This document shows, piece by piece, positions 38,232 to 46,405 of a stretch of 56,715 nucleotides of DNA. The notes under the pieces were generated by a model. The model was not told the origin of the DNA, did not search any database, and saw only the letters and a list, made by a program, of their open reading frames with translations. Position numbers and translations under genes: made by a program. The first letter of the stretch is position 1. Each line of letters starts with the position of its first letter. This DNA is from a virus. The stretch spans positions 1 to 56,715 of the IMG/VR virus record IMGVR_UViG_3300009545_000025; one strand, written 5' to 3'.

Positions 38232-38434
38232 CCACTGAAGAACACCAGCGCCTAAAGGACCAGGTGGTGGAAGCAGCTATGCGCGATACCAATTTCAAGC
38301 TTGCCGCACGATCTCGACAAAGCCTGTTTGGCCCTCCGCGATTACCTCTCCCGCTCATCCATCCAGGAAGCTCCTGCGCTGCTACCCTGCCCGTTCTGCG
38401 GCGGAGCGGCGAAGCTATGGACTGGACCACTTGA
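38228..38434 (+). CDS. Hypothetical protein, possibly frameshifted
   Basis: 68 codons from an ATG overlapping the previous stop. The first 25 residues (MTTEEHQRLKDQVVEAAMRD) look genuine; the rest overlaps the Lar-like gene in another frame and reads as noise. May be the 5' part of a gene joined to 38301-38576 before a frameshift. Confidence 0.4.
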   Translation: MTTEEHQRLKDQVVEAAMRDTNFKLAARSRQSLFGPPRLPLPLIHPGSSCAATLPVLRRSGEAMDWTT

Positions 38435-38576
38435 ATCATTCGTAGAATGCACTGAGTGCGCCGGGTCGATCGGCGGCACAGATACGGCTGACGAGGCTAT
38501 TGCCGACTGGAACACTCGCGCCCCTGCCTACCACCATCAGCAGATACCCAGGCAGAGAAGACCGACGCTAAGCTGA
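38301..38576 (+). CDS. Lar-like zinc-ribbon protein (copy 2)
   Basis: 91 residues from a TTG start. ALLPCPFCGGAAKLWTGPLE, FVECTECAGSIGGTDTADEA, IADWNTRAP is a complete Lar-type ribbon (PCPFCGG ... C..C ... A...WN.RA). No ribosome site and no ATG before the domain, which supports a frameshift from the upstream frame. Confidence 0.6.
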   Translation: MPHDLDKACLALRDYLSRSSIQEAPALLPCPFCGGAAKLWTGPLESFVECTECAGSIGGTDTADEAIADWNTRAPAYHHQQIPRQRRPTLS

Positions 38577-38590
38577 TCAGCGATGATGAG

Positions 38591-38962
38591 TTGCAGAGCT
38601 TCCTCGCCAGGCTCGCCGCGCACGATTACCCGCGCCCGCAAATCGTCTGCTTGCGCGGCTGGCTCAAAGAGAAATTCGGTTCGCAATCCGAGGTCACAGA
38701 GCAGGTATATCCCTCCGATGAACAGATTGAGGCGCTCATCTATCGCGAGTGCCCCGAAGCGGCCAGATTCGATTGCTACGAATTCTCGCAAAGCACAGTT
38801 ACCGAGATCGTCAAGGCTGCTCTAAATCAGTTTGCCAAGTCCTCACCCCCACCAAGCATATCGGATGAGACGCTGAAACACCTCTTCACCCTCGCTAAGA
38901 CCGAAGCATGGGAACAGTTTCGGGTGGATGCTAGGGCGGTGATCGAGGGGGCGGGGAAATGA
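38591..38962 (+). CDS. Hypothetical protein, start unclear
   Basis: 123 codons from TTG 38591; the good-looking sequence begins earlier in the same frame (AEKTDAKLISDDELQSFLAR) without an ATG. Helical, acidic, ends WEQFRVDARAVIEGAGK. Possibly formerly continuous with the Lar-like frame. Confidence 0.5.
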   Translation: MQSFLARLAAHDYPRPQIVCLRGWLKEKFGSQSEVTEQVYPSDEQIEALIYRECPEAARFDCYEFSQSTVTEIVKAALNQFAKSSPPPSISDETLKHLFTLAKTEAWEQFRVDARAVIEGAGK

Positions 38963-38982
38963 TTGCAGCACGCCTAGACCTT

Positions 38983-38997
38983 GTAGTATCATGCTAC
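38983..38997. promoter_or_regulatory. GTAG-N7-CTAC palindrome (motif C)
   Basis: GTAGTATCATGCTAC, 47 bp before the ATG at 39044, followed by the hairpin GCGC-AGGATT-GCGC (39004-39017). Shares GTAGTAT with motifs B and F. First such element upstream of the packaging genes; probable start of the late transcription unit. Confidence 0.5.
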
Positions 38998-39043
38998 CGA
39001 CACGCGCAGGATTGCGCCTAATCCCATGGAAGGATTTCTCGTC

Positions 39044-39205
39044 ATGATGAAGAAAGGCTCCGCCGACAAGGGCAAGTCCTCGCCGATGAACACCGCAGTC
39101 GGTTCCGGCAGCAAGCCCAGTGGCGGCAAGATCAACATCAAGACCTCAGCGCCGATGGATCCGCGCACGCTCGGCGGTCGCGCCCCGAAGGGCTGGCTGA
39201 AGTAA
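39044..39205 (+). CDS. Small Lys/Gly/Ser-rich protein
   Basis: 53 residues from ATG 39044 with AAGGA upstream. MMKKGSADKGKSSPMNTAVG and PRTLGGRAPKGWLK; net basic. Similar in style to the 50-residue gene at 7057. First gene of the packaging region; function unknown. Confidence 0.6.
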   Translation: MMKKGSADKGKSSPMNTAVGSGSKPSGGKINIKTSAPMDPRTLGGRAPKGWLK

Positions 39206-39214
39206 TCTCCGTTT

Positions 39215-39227
39215 CAGTAAACTACTG
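39215..39227. promoter_or_regulatory. CAGTA-N3-TACTG palindrome (motif D)
   Basis: CAGTA-AAC-TACTG with perfect 5-bp arms and the same AAC centre as motif A, 20 bp before the small terminase candidate ATG. Confidence 0.45.
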
Positions 39228-39246
39228 ATGAGCTAGTGGTTCAGCC

Positions 39247-39498
39247 ATGCCAAAGGGTATCACGCCCCCCAACGCAGGTAAGGGCCGCCCCAAGGGGTCG
39301 GTCAACAAGAGTTCGGCGCTTCTGAAGGACATGATCCTGAAGGCGCTCGATGGCGCTGGGGGGGTGGAATATCTCCAGCGCCAGGCGGATGAGAACGCCG
39401 CCTCTTTCCTCACGCTCATCGGCAAAGTCCTCCCTCTGCAAGTCACCGGAGACGGCGGCGGTCCGGTCATCGTCGTAACCGGCGTGGAGCGTGACTAA
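39247..39498 (+). CDS. Small terminase subunit candidate
   Basis: 83 residues. KGRPKGSVNKSSALLKDMIL, ALDGAGGVEYLQRQADENAA, FLTLIGKVLPLQVTGDGGG is a common phage protein pattern found directly before the large terminase (N-terminal GRPKGS AT-hook-like DNA-binding motif). Overlaps the large terminase start by eight bases. It is half the size of P22 gp3, so the assignment is by context. Confidence 0.6.
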   Translation: MPKGITPPNAGKGRPKGSVNKSSALLKDMILKALDGAGGVEYLQRQADENAASFLTLIGKVLPLQVTGDGGGPVIVVTGVERD

Positions 39499-40768
39499 GG
39501 TCCATACTGGCTATCAAGCCAGACCTCAGTTCGCCCCGCTCCACAAGCGCAAGCAACGCTGGGGAATCGCCGTTGCGCATGTCAGGGCCGGCAAGACGGT
39601 CGCCTGCATCAACGACCTCGTAGACGCGGCCTTACGCTGCACGCTTCCTAATCCCCGCTTCGCCTACATCGCGCCGTTCTTCAGCCAAGCTAAGGACGTG
39701 GCGTGGATGTATCTCAAGCAGTACACCGCCAACATCCCAGGCGTTCAGGCAAACGAGAGTGAGCTGCGGGTTGACATGCCCGGCGGGCGTAGGGTGAGGC
39801 TTTACGGCGCCGATAACTACCAGAGGCTCAGCGGCATCTATCTGGATGGCGTCGTGCTCGATGAATTCGGCGACATGGACCCGCGAGCGTGGAAAGAGGT
39901 TATCCGCGCTCGTCTGTCAGATCGCAGCGGCTGGGCTTTATTCATCGGCACACCCAAGGGCGTCAACCATTTCGCTGATCTTTGGGAGGCCGCACAGTCG
40001 GATGATGAGTGGTTCAAGCTCAAGCTGCGGGCATCAGAGACAGGCATCCTGCCCGCCATTGAGTTGGAGAATGCCGCTCGGCAAATGACCGAGGAAGACT
40101 ATCAGGCGCAGTACGAATGCAGCTTCGAAGCCTCGGTGGTCGGCTCGTATTGGGGTCGCGAGATGCTTGCCGCCGACAAGGCTGGGCGGATTACAAACGT
40201 CACCTATCAGCCTGAGATCGGCGTCGATACGTGGTGGGATCTGGGCGTGGCTGACGCCACCGCGATCTGGTTTACGCAAACGGTCGGGCGCGAAGTCCAT
40301 GTGATCGACTACTACGAGAACTCCGGCGAAGGCCTGCCCCATTACGCCAAGGTGTTGCAGGATCGCGGGTATATCTATGCCAGCCACAATGCGCCGCATG
40401 ACATAGCCGTGCGTGAGTTGGGCACAGGAAAGTCCAGGCTGGAGACGGCGGCAAGCCTCGGCATCAAGTTTGTCACCGTTCCCAACATCGGCTTGGCGGA
40501 TGGCATCGACGCGGTGCGTCCCTTTATCTCCCGCTGCTGGTTCGATCGCGCGAAGACAGAGCAAGGGCGCATGGCGCTTATCAGCTATCGCAAGACCTGG
40601 GATGAGAAGCGGAAGACGTTCAGCACAGCACCCTTCCACGATTGGTCATCGCACGGTGCATCGGGATTCCGGTATCTGGCGGTCGGCCACAAGATATCGT
40701 CGCCTCGTGCTGTCGTTAAGAAGGCTTCTGCGAGGGGTGGCGGCGATCATTCGTGGATGGGGCGTTGA
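39491..40768 (+). CDS. terL: Terminase large subunit
   Basis: 425 residues from a GTG with GGAG upstream. ATPase: VAHVRAGKTVA (Walker A variant), GVVLDEFGDMDP (Walker B and catalytic Glu), FIGTPKG coupling motif. Nuclease: WWDLGVADATAI (first Asp), a central acidic region, and HDWSSHGASGFRYLA (late Asp/His). Headful-type motor that pumps DNA into the procapsid through the portal; circular permutation of the window agrees with headful packaging. Confidence 0.9.
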   Translation: MTKVHTGYQARPQFAPLHKRKQRWGIAVAHVRAGKTVACINDLVDAALRCTLPNPRFAYIAPFFSQAKDVAWMYLKQYTANIPGVQANESELRVDMPGGRRVRLYGADNYQRLSGIYLDGVVLDEFGDMDPRAWKEVIRARLSDRSGWALFIGTPKGVNHFADLWEAAQSDDEWFKLKLRASETGILPAIELENAARQMTEEDYQAQYECSFEASVVGSYWGREMLAADKAGRITNVTYQPEIGVDTWWDLGVADATAIWFTQTVGREVHVIDYYENSGEGLPHYAKVLQDRGYIYASHNAPHDIAVRELGTGKSRLETAASLGIKFVTVPNIGLADGIDAVRPFISRCWFDRAKTEQGRMALISYRKTWDEKRKTFSTAPFHDWSSHGASGFRYLAVGHKISSPRAVVKKASARGGGDHSWMGR

Positions 40769-40778
40769 TTATTAAACG

Positions 40779-40797
40779 GTAAATGTTTATAGTTTAC
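40779..40797. promoter_or_regulatory. GTAAA-N9-TTTAC palindrome (motif E)
   Basis: Looser member of the palindrome family, only 4 bp before the ATG at 40802. AT-rich. Confidence 0.35.
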
Positions 40798-40801
40798 GTC
40801 T

Positions 40802-41128
40802 ATGAGCAAGCTTGACCAACTCCGCGCGATGCGGGAGGCGAACTATGAGCGACGAAATCGAACTAAGCCCGGAGCAGCAGGAGTTTCACGACCGCCTGAC
40901 TCTGGAGGAGCACGGCCCGAACCCGGTATGGGTCAATCCAGCCCCAGGACCAGGAAGGACAATCCGCGTCCGCATCCCGCTAGGCTCGATCAAGAACAGG
41001 ACCGGGCACAGGCTCACCGCGACGACATGCGAGAGCGGATGAGGTTGAAGCGGGCCAAGGAACGAATTCCCAAGCTCGAAGCAGAGCTAAAGCGCCTGCG
41101 TGAACTGGTGGGCAAGGAGAGCGAGTGA
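40802..41128 (+). CDS. Hypothetical basic coiled-coil protein
   Basis: 108 residues. The N-terminus (MSKLDQLRAMREANYERR) and C-terminal coiled coil (RLKRAKERIPKLEAELKRLR) look genuine; the middle is Pro/Arg-rich and may be read in a second frame (see 40845). Confidence 0.5.
   Translation: MSKLDQLRAMREANYERRNRTKPGAAGVSRPPDSGGARPEPGMGQSSPRTRKDNPRPHPARLDQEQDRAQAHRDDMRERMRLKRAKERIPKLEAELKRLRELVGKESE
40845..41042 (+). CDS. Alternative overlapping frame
   Basis: 65 codons with a good ribosome site (GAGGCGAACT). MSDEIELSPEQQEFHDRLTL, EEHGPNPVWVNPAPGPGR reads well at first; the end is weak. Overlaps the gene at 40802 in another frame. Either truly overlapping genes or a frameshift. Confidence 0.35.
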   Translation: MSDEIELSPEQQEFHDRLTLEEHGPNPVWVNPAPGPGRTIRVRIPLGSIKNRTGHRLTATTCESG

Positions 41129-41286
41129 TGGACAAAGATGAGAAGGCTTGGATGGACCGACACGCAGGAGAGCCCCCGTCGCCGACTTACGTTTGGATGG
41201 GTTTCCTCGGGTGGCAGCCAACGGAATTTGCTGAACTGTTCACTTCCCCGCCCGATCCGGATCGTGAACTGGTGGGTGAGAAATGA
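41128..41286 (+). CDS. Hypothetical small protein
   Basis: 52 residues; TGATG coupling. MDKDEKAWMDRHAGEPPSPT then WMGFLGWQPTEFAELFTSPP. No family recognised. Confidence 0.5.
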   Translation: MDKDEKAWMDRHAGEPPSPTYVWMGFLGWQPTEFAELFTSPPDPDRELVGEK

Positions 41287-41456
41287 GCCGAGACATTGCT
41301 GCGTGGCTGCTGGTTTACACTGCGCTAGCACTTTTCGCGGTTGGAAATATTCGTTGGCCGAAAGCGGATTTCAGGCACTCTGGATTCAACTACTGCTGGG
41401 GCGATTGCAGAGATGCAGCCGACCAAGATGTCCGTGAACTAGTGAAGGACAAGTGA
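41283..41456 (+). CDS. Small membrane-anchored protein
   Basis: 57 residues; ATGA coupling. N-terminal span (AAWLLVYTALALFAVGNI), then FNYCWGDCRDAADQDVREL. No family recognised. Confidence 0.5.
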   Translation: MSRDIAAWLLVYTALALFAVGNIRWPKADFRHSGFNYCWGDCRDAADQDVRELVKDK

Positions 41457-41656
41457 TGCACACAGCCGTGGTTGTGTTTGAGGCTATCGGGTGCGCCGTG
41501 ATCGGCGCGTTCGGCTATGCCATTTTCCACAATCTGCTCGTGGCCGGTCGTCGCATCGAGGCAATATACGCGCGTGTTGACGAAATCGCCGCTGTGCTGG
41601 TGAAGGGTAAGGACTGCACCACTGCGCGCGATCCAGCCTCCGGCCACCACGAATAG
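41456..41656 (+). CDS. Small membrane protein
   Basis: 66 residues from an ATG overlapping the previous stop. Span VVVFEAIGCAVIGAFGYAIF, then a helix. No family recognised. Confidence 0.5.
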   Translation: MHTAVVVFEAIGCAVIGAFGYAIFHNLLVAGRRIEAIYARVDEIAAVLVKGKDCTTARDPASGHHE

Positions 41657-41675
41657 ATTGCACCCCATATCTTGA

Positions 41676-41689
41676 GGTAGTATATTACC
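41676..41689. promoter_or_regulatory. GGTA-N6-TACC palindrome (motif F)
   Basis: GGTAGTATATTACC, differing from motif B at one position and like it lying in a gene-free gap; a short GGC-TTC-GCC hairpin follows (41706-41714). 29 bp before the start at 41719. Confidence 0.5.
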
Positions 41690-41718
41690 ACTATCACTAG
41701 ATCGGGGCTTCGCCAGTC

Positions 41719-41943
41719 TTGCCGCTGACCTACTCGCAAATCCGCTACCGGACAGCCGATTACGAGCACAAGCTTGCTCGGATATCGATATGCGATGAGA
41801 GGGGTGGGGAGCATTTTGTGGTGGTGCATGACAACGCCGGAGCCAAGGCATTCCGCGAGCGCCGCGACGAGGCAATCGAGCTGATAGCCGATCACATCGA
41901 GGCCGGTTACGATCCGGGAGAGGTTGGGCATGTCGGACTATAA
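41719..41943 (+). CDS. Hypothetical protein
   Basis: 74 residues from a TTG (no ATG available). KLARISICDERGGEHFVVVH, AFRERRDEAIELIADHIEAG. Overlaps the next gene by 14 bp. No family recognised. Confidence 0.5.
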   Translation: MPLTYSQIRYRTADYEHKLARISICDERGGEHFVVVHDNAGAKAFRERRDEAIELIADHIEAGYDPGEVGHVGL

Positions 41944-42304
41944 ATTATTCAAGGGCATCACCTCTTCGCAGACCCTATCGGTCATCAACCCCGATGGCGG
42001 CTCTAATCCCGCCGTCAAGCCGTGGGGATCGGGCGACAACAACAACTCGCCGACGACACAGCAGGCATTCCAGGCAACCTTGCGCGGACGGGGGACTGTC
42101 TCGGGCAGCATCCAGATCGTGGCGTCGAACGACGGCGTGAACTTCGCCAACTACGGGTCGGCTGTCACGGTGTCGGGTACAGCGGATGACGGGGCGCCGG
42201 TGGTCGCGACGGCAACCGGCAGCGGGTCGTTCGTCTATTACGGCGGGTATGTCGCTGCGATCAGTGGAACGAACGCGGCGGCTGATTTGGATATGAGCGC
42301 ATGA
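41930..42304 (+). CDS. Beta-rich virion protein candidate
   Basis: 124 residues from ATG 41930 (GGGAGAGG upstream). Ser/Thr/Gly-rich, with GTVSGSIQIVASNDGVNFAN, GSFVYYGGYVAAISGTNAAA. Resembles jelly-roll decoration or accessory proteins. Located between packaging and portal genes. Confidence 0.55.
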   Translation: MSDYKLFKGITSSQTLSVINPDGGSNPAVKPWGSGDNNNSPTTQQAFQATLRGRGTVSGSIQIVASNDGVNFANYGSAVTVSGTADDGAPVVATATGSGSFVYYGGYVAAISGTNAAADLDMSA

Positions 42305-42501
42305 CGCCCACGCGCCGCACTATGCTCAAGCTAATAGGTATTGCGCCTGCCATACCTGCATTGTCGCAGGCAGTCCGACCGCTTGCGGCAGTGGCGGTTC
42401 CGGCCCGCACCTCTGACCCGAGGCGGCTATACAACTACTGGGAATTGGCAAACACCGAGACCTTCTACCTGGAGGAAGACGACCAGAGGCATCCGGCATG
42501 A
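42301..42501 (+). CDS. Small protein with Tat-like signal
   Basis: 66 residues. MTPTRRTMLKLIGIAPAIPA has the twin-arginine pattern (RRTMLKL) plus a hydrophobic stretch and LSQAVRPLAA as possible cleavage region. The mature part is only about 40 residues (RRLYNYWELANTETFYLEED). Coupled to neighbours. Confidence 0.55.
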   Translation: MTPTRRTMLKLIGIAPAIPALSQAVRPLAAVAVPARTSDPRRLYNYWELANTETFYLEEDDQRHPA

Positions 42502-42767
42502 CCCCCGACGAAGCAGGCCAGTTCCTTCTCAACAATGCCGGCAAGGTGCAGGACATGCATGTCGCTGTCCTGTGGTGGCTCAATGGCGAGGGACATATCA
42601 GCTTAGGCGTGGACGGCAAGTACACCCACCTTGCCCTTGGTGACGCGGCCAGCAGCTTGTTCAGAGGCATCATCGACAAGCTTGAAGACCATGCGCCGAA
42701 GAACCTTGAGGACAAGCTGGCATCGACGCGAGAGCAGATCGACCGGATTCTGAGGGTTAAGCCTTAA
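42498..42767 (+). CDS. Hypothetical protein
   Basis: 89 residues; ATGA coupling. VAVLWWLNGEGHISLGVDGK, then helices (LFRGIIDKLEDHAPKNLEDK). No family recognised. Confidence 0.6.
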   Translation: MTPDEAGQFLLNNAGKVQDMHVAVLWWLNGEGHISLGVDGKYTHLALGDAASSLFRGIIDKLEDHAPKNLEDKLASTREQIDRILRVKP

Positions 42768-43000
42768 TGGCAACCCAACCCGAAATGTGGCGCATGAAGC
42801 GCGAGGGCTGCGCACCCGTGCTATTTCAGCGCGCGATCTTCCATCCCAACTCAGGACGCATCATCGGCTTCAGGCACGCTCCATCCGTTGAGGATCTGAT
42901 CCGCGAGAGCCTGGCCGCCGATGGGTTGGTTGAGCGGGATAAGGCCGCAACCCTGGAGCGCCCCGCCAGCATCGACATGCGCAAAGGATCGAGCGGGTAA
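42767..43000 (+). CDS. Hypothetical protein upstream of portal
   Basis: 77 residues; ATG overlaps the previous stop. MKREGCAPVLFQRAIFHPNS, SVEDLIRESLAADGLVERD. No family recognised. Confidence 0.6.
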   Translation: MATQPEMWRMKREGCAPVLFQRAIFHPNSGRIIGFRHAPSVEDLIRESLAADGLVERDKAATLERPASIDMRKGSSG

Positions 43001-43057
43001 ACCCATGATCCATAGTGAGCGTCGGATGACGGTCAGCAATACATACGGACGGTCGTA

Positions 43058-46000
43058 ATGGCCGGCCAGGACCCGCTCAAGCCGAAGGATTCGGGCAAGA
43101 TCGGCTTGCCTCGTCTCGGGCCAGGCATGAACAAGAAGCCCCCGACACCCAAGAGCGGCGGCAAGGGGTCCAAGGACGACAAGAAGTCCCTCATGCTCGG
43201 CTCCGACACGGACAGCAAGGGCAAGAAGGACAAGCAGCTACAGGAGGATCAAGACCTCCTAGCTCGGATGCGGAAGAACTTCGACAAGGCCATCAGCAAC
43301 GAAGCTGAGAACCGCCGGGATGGCTTGGACGATGACAAGTTCTATGCCGGCGACCAGTGGCCGAACGTCATCCAGCAGAACAGGAAGCTTGATCAGCGTC
43401 CCTGCCTGACGATCAACAAGTTCCCGACCTTCGTCCACCAGATCACCAACGACCAACGGGAAAACCGCCCGACCATCAATGTAAGCCCGGTCGGAGATCG
43501 ATCGGACCCGGAAGTCGCGAAGATGTATCGCGGCCTCATACGGTTCGTTGAGCGGGAATGCACCGCCGAGACGGCATACGACGAGGCGTTCGAAAGCACA
43601 GTCCGAAAGGGCTGGGGCTATTTCCGCATGATCACCGAGTACGAGAGGCCCGACAGCTTCAACCAGGTGCTTCGGGTTATCCCCGTGTGGAATGCCTTCA
43701 CCGTCTATGCCGACGACCAGGACCAGTCCGATACAGGCGAGGACATGAAGTGGTGCTTCATCACGGAGATGATCCCGAAGAAGGAGTTCGAACAGGAATA
43801 CCCGGACGCCCAAGCTCTTGCGTGGGAGCTTCAAGGGACAGGCGATTCCATGAAGAACTGGTTCTCGCCCGATGCAATCCGGGTGGCGGAGTATTTCGAG
43901 ATCAAGAACGAGATGCGCGATCTCGTTTACCTGTCCACCGGACACACCGGGTGGAAGGACGAGCTGAGCGACGAGATTCTGGACGATATTGAGTCGGGTA
44001 AAATCACCATCGAACGCGAGCGGCGTTCACCGCAGCCCAAGGTCAAGTGGTACAAGGCGACTGCTCTTGAGGTGCTGGAGCGCAACGATTGGATCGGCTC
44101 CTCCATCCCGGTCTATCGGGTCATCGGAGATCGGATCAACGTCGAGGGCAAGAACAAGCTCTTTGGCATCATCCGCAACTCCAAAGACGCCCAGCGGATG
44201 TACAATTACTGGTGCCCGCTGTCGCTGGATACGCCGATCCCGACACCGACCGGCTGGACGACAATGGGCGATGTGCGACCCGGTGATTACGTGCTGGGGG
44301 ATGACGGCAAGCCGACTCTTGTCGTTGGAGAAAGCCCGATCAAGATCGGCACTCCCTGTTATCGAGTAACGTTCGATGACGGCTCGCACATCGATGCCAA
44401 CGACGAGCATCCGTGGCAGGTCAGCGAGCGCGGGAAGCGCACGGCAAGGAACTGGTCGTGGTCCACGAAGATCGTCACCACCAAAGAACTTACGCCCAGA
44501 AAGCACTACATCCCCACAACCTTACCGCTCGATTTACCTGAGACCGACCTTCCTATCCACCCGTACTTCCTGGGTGCGTGGCTTGGCGACGGGAAATCGA
44601 CCGAGCCGCAGATGTGCGCAGGGGACGCGGACATCCACGAGATGCACCAGCGTCTTGCCGCCTTCGGTTGCAGGGTCGGCGGGATACGCAAGTATGGCGA
44701 CCGTGTCGGAGTGTTCACGGTTCATGGCGTTCGCAAGGAATTCAGCAGGCTTGGCCTATTAGGCAATAAACACATCCCGGCAATGTATCTTCGCGCCTCC
44801 CGCACTCAGCGCCTGATGCTTCTCCAAGGGCTGATGGATACGGACGGTGCGATATCCAAGAACCATCAGTGTAGCTTGACAACCGTCTTCCCGGGACTGG
44901 CTGAAGGTTTTGCTGAGCTGCTTCGCGGCCTCGGCATTAAGGCCGTGAGCATTAAGCGCGCCGGTAGGAGGCAAACATTCCCAGGCGGCAACACTTACGA
45001 TTGCTCCGACGCGATTCAGTTCTCTTTCTCTCCCCAGTCGGAAGATCGGGTCTTCTTGCTTGCTCGTAAAGCCGCCGAGCTAAACAGGAATCGCGTATTT
45101 CACCGCCTGCGCACGAAGCGGCATTCGATTGTGTCGGTGGAGCCGATCCCCTCTGTGCCCGTCAAATGCATCCGTGTGGACAACGCCTCTCACCTATTCC
45201 TCGCCGGGGAGAGCATGGTTCCCACGCACAACACTGCGGAGACGGAGATCGTCGCCCTTGCCCCCAAGGCCCCGTGGGTTATGGAGGAGGGCCAGATCGA
45301 GGGCCATGAGGACGAGTGGCAAACCGCCAACACCAGATCCATTCCTGTGCTGCAATATCGCGGCGTAAGCGTTAACGGCACCCTCGCCCCTCCCCCACAG
45401 CGTCAAACACCTTCCCCCGTGCCCTCGGGCATTGTCAACGCCAAGCAGGGCGCTGCCCAAGATATGATGGCGACGACCGGCATCCGGTTCGACAGCACGT
45501 TGCAGGAGCGGACCTACGATGAATCCGGGCGCGCTCTCAGGGAGTTGCAGCGCAAAGGCGACGTTGGTTCATTCCATTACTTCGACAATCTGTGCCGGAC
45601 CCTGAAGCGATTGGGCGCCGATATGGTGGAGTGCATCCCGAAGGTCTATGACGCTGAACGGATTGTCACCATCCTCCGTGAGGACGACAGCGAAGAGCGG
45701 GTGAAGATCGATCCGCGCCAGTCCAGGGCTTCGAGCGAGGTCCGGGGCAAGGACGGCAAGACCCTCAAGATATTCAACCCTACCTTCGGGGAATATGGCG
45801 TCACCGTCACCATCGGGCCGAGCTACGCAACGAAGCGGATCGAAGCCGTTGAGTCCATGATGCAGTTCGTCTCTGCCCTGCCTGAGACTGCTAAGTACGT
45901 CGTTGACCTGATCGCGAAAAACCAGGATTGGCCGGGAGCCTCTGAGATCGCCGGCCGCCTCGCCAAGGTTCTGGCGATGCAGGCGCCGCAACTGATGATG

Positions 46001-46381
46001 CCCGACATGAAGGACGTGCCGCCTGAGGCCGCCGCGCTGATCCAGGGCATGGACGCGCATATCAAGCAGATGACGCAGCAGCAAATGCAGATGCTGCGCG
46101 CCTTGAACGACAAGGAGGCCGACCGCCAGGTTGATCGTGAGAGCATCCAGAAAGACTTCGAGGCCAAGCTTCTCAAGGTCGTCGCGGACTATGACGCGAA
46201 GATGCACCAGTCTCATCAGAAGATCGTGGACACCATGCTTTCTCACGGTCGGTCGGTCGATGAACTGGGAACTAAGGTTATCGAGCTTTCCCACAAGATT
46301 GAGCAGGGCGAGCGGTCGTCCGACTTGGCCGAGCGCAAGCTTGAGCAAGATGGGCAACAGGCTCAGCAGAGCGCGGCATGA
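43058..46381 (+). CDS. Portal protein precursor containing an intein (P22 gp1-like)
   Basis: 1107 codons; removal of the 340-residue intein (residues 386-725) leaves 767, close to the 725 of P22 gp1. The N-extein runs to RMYNYW, and the C-extein resumes TAETEIVALAPKAPWVMEEG, QIEGHEDEW, a highly recognisable P22-portal segment. The end (residues about 1020-1107) is a charged coiled coil, like the P22 portal barrel. Forms the dodecameric vertex through which terminase pumps DNA; it is followed by scaffold and coat genes as in P22. Confidence 0.9.
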   Translation: MAGQDPLKPKDSGKIGLPRLGPGMNKKPPTPKSGGKGSKDDKKSLMLGSDTDSKGKKDKQLQEDQDLLARMRKNFDKAISNEAENRRDGLDDDKFYAGDQWPNVIQQNRKLDQRPCLTINKFPTFVHQITNDQRENRPTINVSPVGDRSDPEVAKMYRGLIRFVERECTAETAYDEAFESTVRKGWGYFRMITEYERPDSFNQVLRVIPVWNAFTVYADDQDQSDTGEDMKWCFITEMIPKKEFEQEYPDAQALAWELQGTGDSMKNWFSPDAIRVAEYFEIKNEMRDLVYLSTGHTGWKDELSDEILDDIESGKITIERERRSPQPKVKWYKATALEVLERNDWIGSSIPVYRVIGDRINVEGKNKLFGIIRNSKDAQRMYNYWCPLSLDTPIPTPTGWTTMGDVRPGDYVLGDDGKPTLVVGESPIKIGTPCYRVTFDDGSHIDANDEHPWQVSERGKRTARNWSWSTKIVTTKELTPRKHYIPTTLPLDLPETDLPIHPYFLGAWLGDGKSTEPQMCAGDADIHEMHQRLAAFGCRVGGIRKYGDRVGVFTVHGVRKEFSRLGLLGNKHIPAMYLRASRTQRLMLLQGLMDTDGAISKNHQCSLTTVFPGLAEGFAELLRGLGIKAVSIKRAGRRQTFPGGNTYDCSDAIQFSFSPQSEDRVFLLARKAAELNRNRVFHRLRTKRHSIVSVEPIPSVPVKCIRVDNASHLFLAGESMVPTHNTAETEIVALAPKAPWVMEEGQIEGHEDEWQTANTRSIPVLQYRGVSVNGTLAPPPQRQTPSPVPSGIVNAKQGAAQDMMATTGIRFDSTLQERTYDESGRALRELQRKGDVGSFHYFDNLCRTLKRLGADMVECIPKVYDAERIVTILREDDSEERVKIDPRQSRASSEVRGKDGKTLKIFNPTFGEYGVTVTIGPSYATKRIEAVESMMQFVSALPETAKYVVDLIAKNQDWPGASEIAGRLAKVLAMQAPQLMMPDMKDVPPEAAALIQGMDAHIKQMTQQQMQMLRALNDKEADRQVDRESIQKDFEAKLLKVVADYDAKMHQSHQKIVDTMLSHGRSVDELGTKVIELSHKIEQGERSSDLAERKLEQDGQQAQQSAA
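44213..45232 (+). mobile_element. LAGLIDADG intein in the portal gene
   Basis: 340 residues. Block A: Cys1 in CPLSLDTPIPTPTGW; block B around DANDEHPWQV (His67); LAGLIDADG motifs YFLGAWLGDGK (about 118-128) and LLQGLMDTDGAISK (203-216); blocks F/G KCIRVDNASHLFLAGESMVP-THN with the penultimate His and terminal Asn. The +1 residue is Thr. All residues needed for splicing and both endonuclease acids are present, so it should be active. The insertion lies at the conserved YNYW/TAETE junction of the portal. Confidence 0.93.
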
Positions 46382-46405
46382 ACATGCTTGCAACCTACTA
46401 CGTGT

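Noticed and set aside
44213-45232. Group I intron in the portal gene
   Set aside because: The segment is open in the portal frame throughout and has intein splice blocks, so it is a protein intron, not an RNA intron.
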